Shown: one piece after another, positions 16,128 through 24,412 of the stretch
How positions within the stretch are numbered: position 1 is the stretch's first letter
How the letters are laid out: each line of letters opens with the position of its first letter
Origin: an uncultured Saprospirales bacterium
GTDB lineage: Bacteria > Bacteroidota > Bacteroidia > Chitinophagales > Saprospiraceae
NCBI GenBank assembly: GCA_937864265.1
Contig: CALMIR010000175.1
Span: 1 to 55,048 of the forward strand
Direction of reading: 5' to 3'
Length of the DNA stretch: 55,048 nt
Made by a program: the position numbers and the translations under genes
The notes under the pieces: generated by a model
What the model saw: the letters and a program-made list of their open reading frames with translations, nothing else
What the model was told of the DNA's origin: nothing
Database searches by the model: none

Positions 16128-18665
16128 TTATTTGACCACCACTTTTCCCGTCATAAGTCGCTCTTTTGAAAAGAAGCGGACGATATAGGTTCCTGCCGGC
16201 AAGTTTGAAAAATCGCTGCTAACAGCGTGCTCTCCGGCAGGAAAATCTTGTAGAGCCAAATCTCGCACCTTCTGCCCCGAAAGCCCATACAACTCCAAGC
16301 GTCCTGCTTGGGGCGTATCGAGCGTGAAACGGATATTGGCCTGATCGACCACAGGGTTCGGAGCTATTTTTAATTGCAGGATGGAATTTGTAGCCACGGG
16401 TCGCTCAGAAACAGGGTCGCCGACATACGTTTTTAAGATGGATCGGCCAAAAGTAGCAGCGTACAAATAGCGCGTTTCTTCATGGAAAATCAGGTCATTC
16501 ACTACTGTAGCCGGGAAGGAAGCGGCCATGATTTCCCAAACTTCACCCGCCGTAGTGGTGTACCAAACCCCCAGGTCATTAGCCAAATAATACGTATCGG
16601 GAGATGCAGGGTCGATGACGATGTCATTGACCGGAATTTCAGGCAGATTGGAGGAAATGTCTTCCCAATTCAGTCCGCCGTCCTGCGAGCGAAGCACATG
16701 TGGCTGGTAGTCCACCCAGCGATAACCGGAAAGCGTGACATAAACCGTATTTTCATCATATGGATCGATAACCACACTGGTCACGTAGCGGTCGGGAATG
16801 CCATTGGAGATATTGAGCCAGCTTTGCCCGCCATTGCTTGTTTTTTGCACATTTCCATCGTCGGTGCCAACATAAATCAGGTTGGAGTTGCCTTTGGCAA
16901 CAGCTATGGTGCTAATGGTGCCAAAAGAGGTGCTGCCGCTAGGGTGTTGTCCATCGGTCAGATCTGCACTGATGCTTTCCCAACTCTGACCGTAATCATC
17001 TGAGCGGTACAATACATTAGCGCCATAATAAAGTACATTCGAGGTGTTGGGGTCAATCAAAAAAGGCGTATTCCAGTTGGTGCGATCATTGCCTTGCCCC
17101 CCGAACAGATAATCAAAAGAATTGCCGCCATCGAATGAGCCAAACATATTGCCCCATTGATATTCCGCATAAACGATATTGCTGTTATTGGGATCCACTT
17201 GTACATGAAAACCGTCTCCGCCTAATATGCGCTCCCAGTCGTTGGTACTGCCCGTTTGGGTGCGCAAGGTGCCGTTGTCTTGGGCGCCGCCATAAACCCT
17301 GCTGGGGTTATTCGGATCTACCTCAGCGTTGTAAAATTGGTTGATGGGCAGGGTTTCCACATGTGTCCAAGCTTGACCGCCGTTTTGACTGATATAAATG
17401 CCCCCGTCATTGCCACAAACCATAAAATTGGAATTAAGCGGGTGGATTTCCAGCGCGTGGTTGTCCACATGATTGCTAAACCCGATTTCAGACCAGGATG
17501 CACCGCCGTTAACTGTTCTCATCAACGGCACCCCTAGCACATATACCCGATCAACATTATTGGGATCAATGCGTATGTTTCCAAAAAACCAGCCAAATGT
17601 GCCAAAAACATCCTCTAAGTCAAAGCCATTGTCCACCCGACTCCAACTGACGCCAAAATCTTCCGATTGATAAACCCCATTGAAAACATTTGTAATGGGA
17701 TCGGTTGTGAATGTAGCGTAAACCAAACCAGGCTGTGCAGGAGTAGTGGCTAAGCCAATTCTACCCATATTGTTGTCGCTTAGCGGCAAGCCATTGCTGA
17801 GTTTTTCCCAGGTATCGCCGCCATCGAGCGAACGCCAGATACCTGAACTGGGGCCACCGTAACTCCGTTGCCAGGGCCGACGGATGCGTTCCCAACTGGC
17901 CGCATACAATATATCCGGATCGGTATGATCCATCGCGACATCGATCACGCTGGTGGAATCATTGATGTACAGCACTTGCTCCCAATTGTCTCCCCCATCA
18001 GAACTTCGGTACAAGCCTTTATCAGCGCCTGCGCCGTAAAGCAGGCCGGCGACTGCCACGAAAACTTTATTTTCATCTTGCGGATGTACAATGACCCGAC
18101 CGATATGATTGGAGTGCTCCAAACCGATGTGCTCCCAGGTAGCGCCAGCATCACTTGATTTGTACATGCCCGTACCAAAAAAGGCACCGGAAGAAAAAGA
18201 GCTGTTGGCTTCACCTGTTCCAAGGTAGATGATATCCGGATTCGAAGGTGCTAAGGCCATGTCGCCAATACTTAAAACGCCTTCATTTTCAAAAATCGGT
18301 TGCCAGTTCAATCCAGCATCAGTCGATTTGAAAACGCCACCTACGGATGCGCCGGCGTAAATGATATTTTGATCAGTAGGGTGCAGTGCTATGTCAGTTA
18401 TTCTACCGCCAATATTAACCGGGCCTACAAGTTCCCATTGGAATTCATCTCGAAAGGCCAGGCTGCTTTTAGCTTGCTTAACCTGAGCAACAGCCTCGGC
18501 ATAAACTTGATAATTGAGGTGATGATGCGGATAGGCCCGCTGGTTGTACATCCAATCATAAGGGGCATTCATGGGGTGCTCGTCAGCTGTGTTATTCTGC
18601 TGTTTTTGGCAAGATGTAAGGAGCAAAAAAAAGAATACAGCGCAGTAGATGTCCATTAATTTCAT
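16128..18665 (-). CDS. Sortilin/BNR-repeat beta-propeller protein with T9SS sorting domain
   Basis: An 845-residue exported protein. The N-terminal signal ends in 'LLLTSC' (Cys19), which reads as a lipobox. Residues ~50-750 contain many BNR/Asp-box type repeats ('SSDGGDNWEQV', 'SLDGGDTWEKL', 'SQNGGQAWTHV', 'SNGGQSWLNI'), the VPS10/sortilin-like propeller of photosystem-assembly-like glycosidase relatives. The last ~80 residues ('LKIAPNPVVDQANIRF' ... 'LPAGTYIVRFF') are a type A T9SS C-terminal domain, so it should be exported by type IX secretion. No catalytic residues could be assigned; the family includes uncharacterised surface proteins and xyloglucanases. It is divergent from the CBS gene. 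Confidence 0.88.
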   Translation of the reverse strand: MKLMDIYCAVFFFLLLTSCQKQQNNTADEHPMNAPYDWMYNQRAYPHHHLNYQVYAEAVAQVKQAKSSLAFRDEFQWELVGPVNIGGRITDIALHPTDQNIIYAGASVGGVFKSTDAGLNWQPIFENEGVLSIGDMALAPSNPDIIYLGTGEANSSFSSGAFFGTGMYKSSDAGATWEHIGLEHSNHIGRVIVHPQDENKVFVAVAGLLYGAGADKGLYRSSDGGDNWEQVLYINDSTSVIDVAMDHTDPDILYAASWERIRRPWQRSYGGPSSGIWRSLDGGDTWEKLSNGLPLSDNNMGRIGLATTPAQPGLVYATFTTDPITNVFNGVYQSEDFGVSWSRVDNGFDLEDVFGTFGWFFGNIRIDPNNVDRVYVLGVPLMRTVNGGASWSEIGFSNHVDNHALEIHPLNSNFMVCGNDGGIYISQNGGQAWTHVETLPINQFYNAEVDPNNPSRVYGGAQDNGTLRTQTGSTNDWERILGGDGFHVQVDPNNSNIVYAEYQWGNMFGSFDGGNSFDYLFGGQGNDRTNWNTPFLIDPNTSNVLYYGANVLYRSDDYGQSWESISADLTDGQHPSGSTSFGTISTIAVAKGNSNLIYVGTDDGNVQKTSNGGQSWLNISNGIPDRYVTSVVIDPYDENTVYVTLSGYRWVDYQPHVLRSQDGGLNWEDISSNLPEIPVNDIVIDPASPDTYYLANDLGVWYTTTAGEVWEIMAASFPATVVNDLIFHEETRYLYAATFGRSILKTYVGDPVSERPVATNSILQLKIAPNPVVDQANIRFTLDTPQAGRLELYGLSGQKVRDLALQDFPAGEHAVSSDFSNLPAGTYIVRFFSKERLMTGKVVVK

Positions 18666-18859
18666 AAGTCTGTTTTTTTAATACTGGCAAGCAATATAAA
18701 GCTTATTTGCAATCTATAAAGGCGAGCAATACAGATTGTCGTTAATTATCCAGCCAATGACAAAAATCACTACCCGATTTAATCAAGGTCATAGCCACGG
18801 CCTATAAAATCCTGCAACTTGCCCTCGAATTCATTATTGACCACTAAAATTAAAAGAAC

Positions 18860-19315
18860 ATGAATGTCCTGGCTCCCATTAAAAGCATTATGAGTGACAA
18901 ATTGATTACAGTCACGCCAAAAGATAAACTGATTGAGGTGAAAGCCATTTTTGACAACCACAACATTCACCACATTCCTGTAGTGCGTTTCAAAGAAATG
19001 GTTGGCTTGATCAGCAAAACGGACTTTATTTACTTTTTAAGGGGCTTCAATCGCAACGATGAAGATCGTTTTGTCAATGAAGCGCGGCTGCGGGCTTACA
19101 CGGCTGAAGACATTATGACCAAGGGGTTGGCCAAATTAAGCCCTACCGACCGGATCAATGTAGCCCTGGATATTTTCCTGAACAACCGCTTCCATGCCAT
19201 TCCTGTGGTTGAAAATGAGGAGTTGGTGGGTATTGTAACTACTCATGACATCATCAAAGCACTGGCCGCAGAAAAGGTGACTCCCGAACAAATTCTGGAA
19301 AATAAACATCTATAA
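18860..19315 (+). CDS. CBS domain pair protein
   Basis: A 151-residue cytosolic protein made of two CBS domains: 'IMSDKLITVTPKDKLIEVKA' with 'HHIPVV' (~residues 12-60) and 'IMTKGLAKLSPTDRINVALD' with 'HAIPVV' (~85-140). Between them is a short charged linker. Such stand-alone pairs bind adenosine nucleotides and act as energy sensors; the partner is unknown. It precedes a universal stress protein gene by ~165 bases in the same direction, a pairing consistent with a stress or energy-status role. Confidence 0.92.
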   Translation: MNVLAPIKSIMSDKLITVTPKDKLIEVKAIFDNHNIHHIPVVRFKEMVGLISKTDFIYFLRGFNRNDEDRFVNEARLRAYTAEDIMTKGLAKLSPTDRINVALDIFLNNRFHAIPVVENEELVGIVTTHDIIKALAAEKVTPEQILENKHL

Positions 19316-19480
19316 GTAGAGGAGTTTGTTATTTGCCAAATAAAACCGATTCTCAGACAATTCTTGCGGTTTGAAGTCATCCCTAGAATAGCCAAACTTA
19401 CTTTAAGTACCGGAGGTCTATTTCTTTTCGATCAATCCGCTTCCGCAAATATGGTCAGAGAACGTTAAAACTATACTGCA

Positions 19481-20317
19481 ATGAAAAAAATACTGGTTCC
19501 TACCGATTTTTCTGCTGTTGCGAACAATGCCTATAAATTTGCTCAGCAGTTGGCTCAATCAGGAGAGGCTGAGATTACTGTTGCCCATGCCTTCCATCCA
19601 TCGTATGATTTTGCCAATCCTTATGTGGATGTGCCTGTGGTCGCTTTTGAAGAAATGAAACGGGAGCAGTTGGATAACTTCGTTGCAGACCAAGCAAGGG
19701 AGTTCGCTGAAACCGATGTGGCAGTAAAAGTGCAACCAAAATCCATGTTGGTAGTGGGTTTTGCCACGGAGGAAATCGTTCGATTGTCCAAGGAATACGA
19801 TCTCATCGTAATGGGAACCACCGGATCAAGCAACTTGCTAGACAAGGTTTTTGGCAGTGTGTCCAGCCATGTCGCGCGGCATGCCCATTGCCCAGTAATG
19901 CTGATACCGGCTAATTGTGAATGCCACTTGTTCCGGGAAGTCGTTTTCGCTACCAATTATCAGGCAGCAGACGAGATTTTACTACAGCCCATTTTGCAAA
20001 TGCTGGACGATGAGCGATTAAATATCCACTTTGCACACATTGAGAAAAATAGGGATGTGGATTACAAAGTCAAACAAATGGCTTACGAACAGGCCATCAG
20101 TAAAGGCAAGCCTGGAACTGGATTTTTCTACAGTGAAATTACCAGCGAAAGCGTGCATCATGGTATTGTTCAATACGCCGAAAATGTTGGTGCAGACCTG
20201 ATCATCATGAGTACCGGGCATCGCAGCTTCATTGAGAACCTGTTTCACAAAAGCATTACCAAAGAGGTGGTTTTTCACACATCCGTTCCATTAATGGTCT
20301 TGCACTATGGTGAATAA
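19481..20317 (+). CDS. Universal stress protein, two UspA domains (paralogue of 1433-2242)
   Basis: A 278-residue tandem Usp protein. The first domain starts 'KKILVPTDFSAVANNAYKFA' and ends 'GTTGSSNLLDKVFGSVSSHVARHAHCPVMLI', a complete G-2x-G-9x-G-S nucleotide-binding pattern. The second domain ends 'MSTGHRSFIENLFHKSITKEVV', which has diverged from the pattern. Compared with the first Usp protein in the window, this one keeps the ATP-binding signature. Two tandem copies of the family-1 palindromic repeat lie right after it. The ATG at 19481 gives the canonical start. Confidence 0.92.
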   Translation: MKKILVPTDFSAVANNAYKFAQQLAQSGEAEITVAHAFHPSYDFANPYVDVPVVAFEEMKREQLDNFVADQAREFAETDVAVKVQPKSMLVVGFATEEIVRLSKEYDLIVMGTTGSSNLLDKVFGSVSSHVARHAHCPVMLIPANCECHLFREVVFATNYQAADEILLQPILQMLDDERLNIHFAHIEKNRDVDYKVKQMAYEQAISKGKPGTGFFYSEITSESVHHGIVQYAENVGADLIIMSTGHRSFIENLFHKSITKEVVFHTSVPLMVLHYGE

Positions 20318-20365
20318 TTGGAATTCGATTTAACTTACTTAAACAAACATGTAACAGGGGCTTTA

Positions 20366-20487
20366 TAACGCAGAAAAATTTGACTTCCCGATTTGTCCTT
20401 ACCCTAGCGGGCTAAACGGTTCATTTCAAGTGTGTCCGCTAGGGTAAGGACTTCGAAAAATCGGGAAGTGATTTTTTGCACACTACT
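20366..20487 (+). repeat. Family-1 palindromic repeat, copy B
   Basis: Begins TAACGCAGAAAAATTTGAC and ends GCACACTACT. The arms CTTCCCGATTTGTCCTTACC and CTAGGGTAAGGAC... CGGGAAG fold back over a 30-base centre (GCTAAACGGTTCATTTCAAG). It is followed without a gap by copy C, from which it differs by a single base; the tandem period is 121 bp. It fills the space between the convergent Usp and DUF389 genes. Confidence 0.9.
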
Positions 20488-20607
20488 AACGCAGAAAAAT
20501 TTGACTTCCCGATTTGTCCTTACCCTAGCGGGCTAAACGGTTCATTTCAAGTGTGTCCGCTAGGGTAAGGACTTCGAAAAATCGGGAAGTGATTTTTTGC
20601 ATACTAC
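20487..20607 (+). repeat. Family-1 palindromic repeat, copy C (tandem with B)
   Basis: Nearly identical to copy B; the only change seen is GCATACTAC for GCACACTAC at the right end. It ends two bases before the stop codon of the minus-strand DUF389 gene. The near identity indicates a recent duplication or gene conversion, while copies A and D differ at several sites. Confidence 0.9.
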
Positions 20608-20608
20608 A

Positions 20609-22042
20609 TTAGTATTCTAAAGCCTTTATTTTTTTATTGTCAAACCGCATTTGAAGCCATTCATTGGCTTTTTGCAGGTTTTGTATGCGCGTGTTCTGGC
20701 GCGTATTGTCTTTAAATTTCATTAAAAAAACCGGAAAGGTATCGTACCAGATGGAGTCGTTGCGGGTAAAAACTTCCACCGACTTGGAATAGGAAAACTG
20801 CGCCACTTCAGGGAAATGGTATTTCAGTTCCTTGTCGATTTGAAGATAGGGGAGGGTATCCTGGCGTTTGGTTTTCAGCAATTCAGCTTCCAGCAATTGG
20901 ATTTTCAAATCCTTGCTCTTGATGATCTCGTTGTTCTTGGTATAAATGTCTTCCAGTACCTTTAGCCTCAAGTTATCATTGAACTCAGCCATGCGTTGAT
21001 CTAGGTCGATGTTATCGCCTTCACTCTCTTGGTGAATGACAATTTCAGTTGCTTCGGTTATGGGAAAGCGGGTTTCTCCACTCAGGTTGTATTCCAGTAG
21101 CCGATTCTTTAAATAATACATTTTCTCCTCATTCACCGGGCTGCCAAAGTAGTACAAGTGAATGACAGAAAGGGTGTCATTGTATTCAAATTTGTATCCG
21201 ATTAGCTCGCTACCGTCGAATTCACAATCCTGTTTGATGAAATTTTCAACAGCCACTTTAAAGCGGGTCTCCTGAATAACTTGGTAAAAAATAATAGCGC
21301 TGGGAATGACCACAACTATCAGAAAGGCGATCATGAAAAACTGATAACGCTTGAGTTTTTGAGGCTCAACCATTTCTGCTAAAGGAAATTTGAGGTACCT
21401 GACTACTAGCAGCGTGGCAAAACTGATGAACACTGAATTGATAAAAAACAAATAAAAAGCCCCCAGGAAATAAGCCATATTTAACTTAGCCAGCCCATAC
21501 CCAGCCGTGCAAAGCGGAGGCATCAGCGCCGTGGCAATGGCAACACCTGGAATTACATTGCTCTTCTCTTTTCTCGAACCAGCAATAATTCCTGCGAACC
21601 CGCCAAAAAATGCCACCAATACATCGAGCAAAGTAGGCTGCGTCCTGGCCAACAATTCTGTTTGCGCCACATCCAGCGGAGTAATGGAAAAATACAAGGT
21701 AGAAGTAGCCAAGCTAATAAATACAGCAATGCCAAAATTGCGCAAAGACCTCAACAGCGTTTCAAAATCATTGATGCCAATGGACAATCCAATGCCCAAA
21801 ATTGGCCCCATCAACGGCGAAATCAACATAGCGCCTATGATCACGGCAGTAGAATTGACATTCAAACCGATAGACGCAATTAGTATGGAAAACATCAAAA
21901 TCCAAGCGCTATGTCCGCGAAAACTAATGTCTTTTTTGATGCCTTCAATGGTTGCCGGAACATCCGTACCTTCTTCAAAGCCCAGGGTGCTTTTATAAAG
22001 CCGCGTTAGCGCAATGTGCATCATCCGGAACTCTCTATTCAT
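20609..22042 (-). CDS. DUF389 family membrane protein
   Basis: A 477-residue protein with a cytosolic start, a membrane core of about six segments (residues ~45-265) and a ~210-residue helical/soluble C-terminal extension. The family signature is in the first membrane segments: 'IASIGLNVNSTAVIIGAMLISPLMGPILGIG', followed by 'VAIATALMPPLCTAGYGLA'. DUF389 proteins (TIGR00341-like) are of unknown function and are scattered through Bacteroidota, Actinobacteria and Archaea. The C-terminal part with a coiled-coil stretch ('NEIIKSKDLKIQLLEAELLK') is longer than the minimal family core. It is monocistronic; the MoxR gene upstream ends ~60 bases away. Confidence 0.88.
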   Translation of the reverse strand: MNREFRMMHIALTRLYKSTLGFEEGTDVPATIEGIKKDISFRGHSAWILMFSILIASIGLNVNSTAVIIGAMLISPLMGPILGIGLSIGINDFETLLRSLRNFGIAVFISLATSTLYFSITPLDVAQTELLARTQPTLLDVLVAFFGGFAGIIAGSRKEKSNVIPGVAIATALMPPLCTAGYGLAKLNMAYFLGAFYLFFINSVFISFATLLVVRYLKFPLAEMVEPQKLKRYQFFMIAFLIVVVIPSAIIFYQVIQETRFKVAVENFIKQDCEFDGSELIGYKFEYNDTLSVIHLYYFGSPVNEEKMYYLKNRLLEYNLSGETRFPITEATEIVIHQESEGDNIDLDQRMAEFNDNLRLKVLEDIYTKNNEIIKSKDLKIQLLEAELLKTKRQDTLPYLQIDKELKYHFPEVAQFSYSKSVEVFTRNDSIWYDTFPVFLMKFKDNTRQNTRIQNLQKANEWLQMRFDNKKIKALEY

Positions 22043-22101
22043 AGCTAAACCAATTTATCAAATGTCACAAAACAGGTTCGAGTACTGTACTACAAAGCAA
22101 G

Positions 22102-23214
22102 TCATCCCATCATATCTACCAACAAATTAGCGATCAATGGATCGGCTGCCATCGACTTAAAGATAGCACTATCCATCAAATCGCGAACAAAGCCCATGCG
22201 CAGATCACCGGGTAAAAAGTCCAGTTGGAGGAAGTTTTTTAGATTATTCATTTGATGCTTTTGGATAGCATCCTGGTGCTGTTGCAAATAAATCAGCAAG
22301 CGGGTAACGATCACGGCCAGCAAATCTACCCGGAGGTTTTGCTGTTTCACAATACGTTCAAGGGGTAATTTGACCTCCCGGTTGAAGTCGGTAGTATGGA
22401 GTATGATTTCGGGGGCAACCAACTTTTTTAAATCTTGCTGGACAAAGGAGAGAAAAGCGGCACTAGTTGCCAGATCGAGACAAGCGTCGGCCAGCATGCG
22501 TACCAAGACGAACTCGCTTGCTAAGTCAGGTATATTTTTGATCGATTCAAAAAACTGCACCAAGCTGCGCGGAGTAGTGCGCCCACCTGTTATGAGTTCC
22601 GGGTAGGCCAATACAAATTCTATTCCACGCGGGTCAATCTGGTGGTTTTCGGCCCATTTTGCCCATTCTTTCAGGTCAAAATCGAGGGTAACGTGCATCA
22701 TCCGGGTGAGTAAGGCATCATCCATTGGGGTCACGGAATAGTCGCCGCCATCTGGGTTGGCCGTAAGCACGATGTCCCATTGGGGCGGCAGTTGCCAGCT
22801 CACCAATTGATACCTTTGCAAGAGCTGCATAATGCCCCGCAGTATCCGGTCGTCAGCTCGGTTGACATCGTCGATGAGCAATATCCCTGGGCCTGTCTGT
22901 GTGGGCACCCAAGCAGGAGTTTTGAATACCGTTTTGCCATTTTCGATGGTGGGCATGCCCAGCAGATCGCCCATTTCTTCAAACTGGGCCGGAGCGATGT
23001 AGGCAAACTGCCAGCCCTGTTCTTGGGCAAGTGCTTGCACCAACGCTGTTTTACCCACACCGTGCTTGCCCCAAATGCAGATTGGTGTTTTGGGCAGACC
23101 CGATTGCTCCTGTTCCCGGTTATTGGCTAAAACATGCAGCAAAAAAGCTTTTACTTCGCTGGCCTTGGCATGGGTGCCGTAATAAATGTAAGATGTAGGA
23201 TTATTGTTTTGCAT
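22102..23214 (-). CDS. MoxR-type AAA+ ATPase
   Basis: A 370-residue AAA+ protein. Walker A is 'GKHGVGKT' at 49-56, Walker B 'GILLIDDVNRADDRI' near 110-124, and sensor 1 'DIVLTANPDGGDYSVTPMDDALLTRM' region near 147-172. MoxR ATPases act as chaperones, usually with a VWA-domain partner, in metal insertion or complex maturation. The partner is the gene directly upstream (23216-24394), one base away in the same operon. No further cluster gene (such as a DUF58 protein) is present. Confidence 0.9.
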   Translation of the reverse strand: MQNNNPTSYIYYGTHAKASEVKAFLLHVLANNREQEQSGLPKTPICIWGKHGVGKTALVQALAQEQGWQFAYIAPAQFEEMGDLLGMPTIENGKTVFKTPAWVPTQTGPGILLIDDVNRADDRILRGIMQLLQRYQLVSWQLPPQWDIVLTANPDGGDYSVTPMDDALLTRMMHVTLDFDLKEWAKWAENHQIDPRGIEFVLAYPELITGGRTTPRSLVQFFESIKNIPDLASEFVLVRMLADACLDLATSAAFLSFVQQDLKKLVAPEIILHTTDFNREVKLPLERIVKQQNLRVDLLAVIVTRLLIYLQQHQDAIQKHQMNNLKNFLQLDFLPGDLRMGFVRDLMDSAIFKSMAADPLIANLLVDMMG

Positions 23215-23215
23215 A

Positions 23216-24394
23216 TTAATGGACAGCGGGCATTTTTAGTTTTTTGCCGGGTAATTGTTGCCACATCCGATCTCCGTGGCGCCAACCTTTAGGCGAAATG
23301 ACCCACAAAAGGGGGCGTCTGGAGGCGACTTCCGGTACAGGCCCCAAACCATCGGTGAAGTAAATGGCCACATCCGGCAGGCGTTCATTCACAAGGCTTA
23401 TCGGCTCGCTGAAATTCGTTCCTCCGCGACCTTGTACAAACTTAGGCGTTTTTCCTGAATAAGCGTATTGATGCTGGATTTTATAATCGCATTCCACCAG
23501 CCAGATACGGGCACCTTGCCGCCATATTTGGTGGATTTCCCGAAAAAAAAGCACCAGGTCGTCCTCAGAAATACTGCCAGATGTGTCTATCGCGACCAAA
23601 ATAGAAAGCTGTCGTTCTATTTTGATTCCAGGCGTTGTACCGTAACGCTTAGAAGGTCGGCGGACGGTATTTTTAATGGCAGTACGCCCGCCCGCAGCTA
23701 CAAATAAGCGCAGGGCACGTTGCCAATTGATGCTGGGCTGTTCGGGGGCTAACTGCCATTGCAGTTGTTCCAGTAGTTCGGAGGGCAATTGCCCAATTTG
23801 TTGTTGGTTCAGCCTTCGGGCAATTGTCAACAGGGTATGGCCTAAATGCCGTTCCAGATGTTGCTGGGCTGTTTGGCTTTGTTCCGAATGCCAAAACTGG
23901 TGCCTGTCCAGCCAATCGGAAAAATCGCTAAGCTGATTTTGGAGGGCATCATTAGTAGCGTGGTCAAGCAGCTTTTTGTAGTAATAATCCAAGCTTTGGA
24001 AGGGGAGTAGTTGCTGGAAAGGAAAACTTTCCAAACGGATTACATCACTGGGGAGCTGAGTTGGTGCGATGTATTGATTGACTACCAGGTCGGCAGCGAT
24101 ATTGAACAATAGCTTGTGGTGGTAAAACCGGGCTAAGCTAAGATGACGCAGCGCCAGGTGCAGCAGTTCGTGTTTCAGAACGCCGTAGCGATGGGCATCA
24201 TTTTCCAACCTAAACCAGTAATCTGAATTGAGCAACAATTGGAAAAACTGATCAGAAACGGAACACACCGCCAAGGTGGCGATGCTTTCCGTTTCTCTTT
24301 TGCTCAGCATACTAAACAGGTGGCCGAAAAACGGCTCCTTCAAGATAAGCTGTACAGCCGTAGTCTGGAGTGATTTTTCCAGTTTTGCATTCAT
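23216..24394 (-). CDS. VWA-like protein with HExxH motif (DUF2201 type), partner of MoxR ATPase
   Basis: A 392-residue protein. The N-terminal half contains 'LKHELLHLALRHL' with HELLH at 75-79, the zinc-binding motif of the putative metallopeptidase region in this family. The C-terminal part (~265 to the end) is a VWA-like fold with the MIDAS signature 'ILVAIDTSGSISEDD' and later 'GRGGTNFSEPI' and 'IYFTDG'. Such proteins occur next to MoxR-like ATPases in many phyla; the pair probably remodels or matures an unknown target. It is the first gene of the two-gene operon and its ATG is ~20 bases after the transketolase stop. Confidence 0.88.
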   Translation of the reverse strand: MNAKLEKSLQTTAVQLILKEPFFGHLFSMLSKRETESIATLAVCSVSDQFFQLLLNSDYWFRLENDAHRYGVLKHELLHLALRHLSLARFYHHKLLFNIAADLVVNQYIAPTQLPSDVIRLESFPFQQLLPFQSLDYYYKKLLDHATNDALQNQLSDFSDWLDRHQFWHSEQSQTAQQHLERHLGHTLLTIARRLNQQQIGQLPSELLEQLQWQLAPEQPSINWQRALRLFVAAGGRTAIKNTVRRPSKRYGTTPGIKIERQLSILVAIDTSGSISEDDLVLFFREIHQIWRQGARIWLVECDYKIQHQYAYSGKTPKFVQGRGGTNFSEPISLVNERLPDVAIYFTDGLGPVPEVASRRPLLWVISPKGWRHGDRMWQQLPGKKLKMPAVH

Positions 24395-24412
24395 CCGTAC
24401 AGCACTTTTGTA

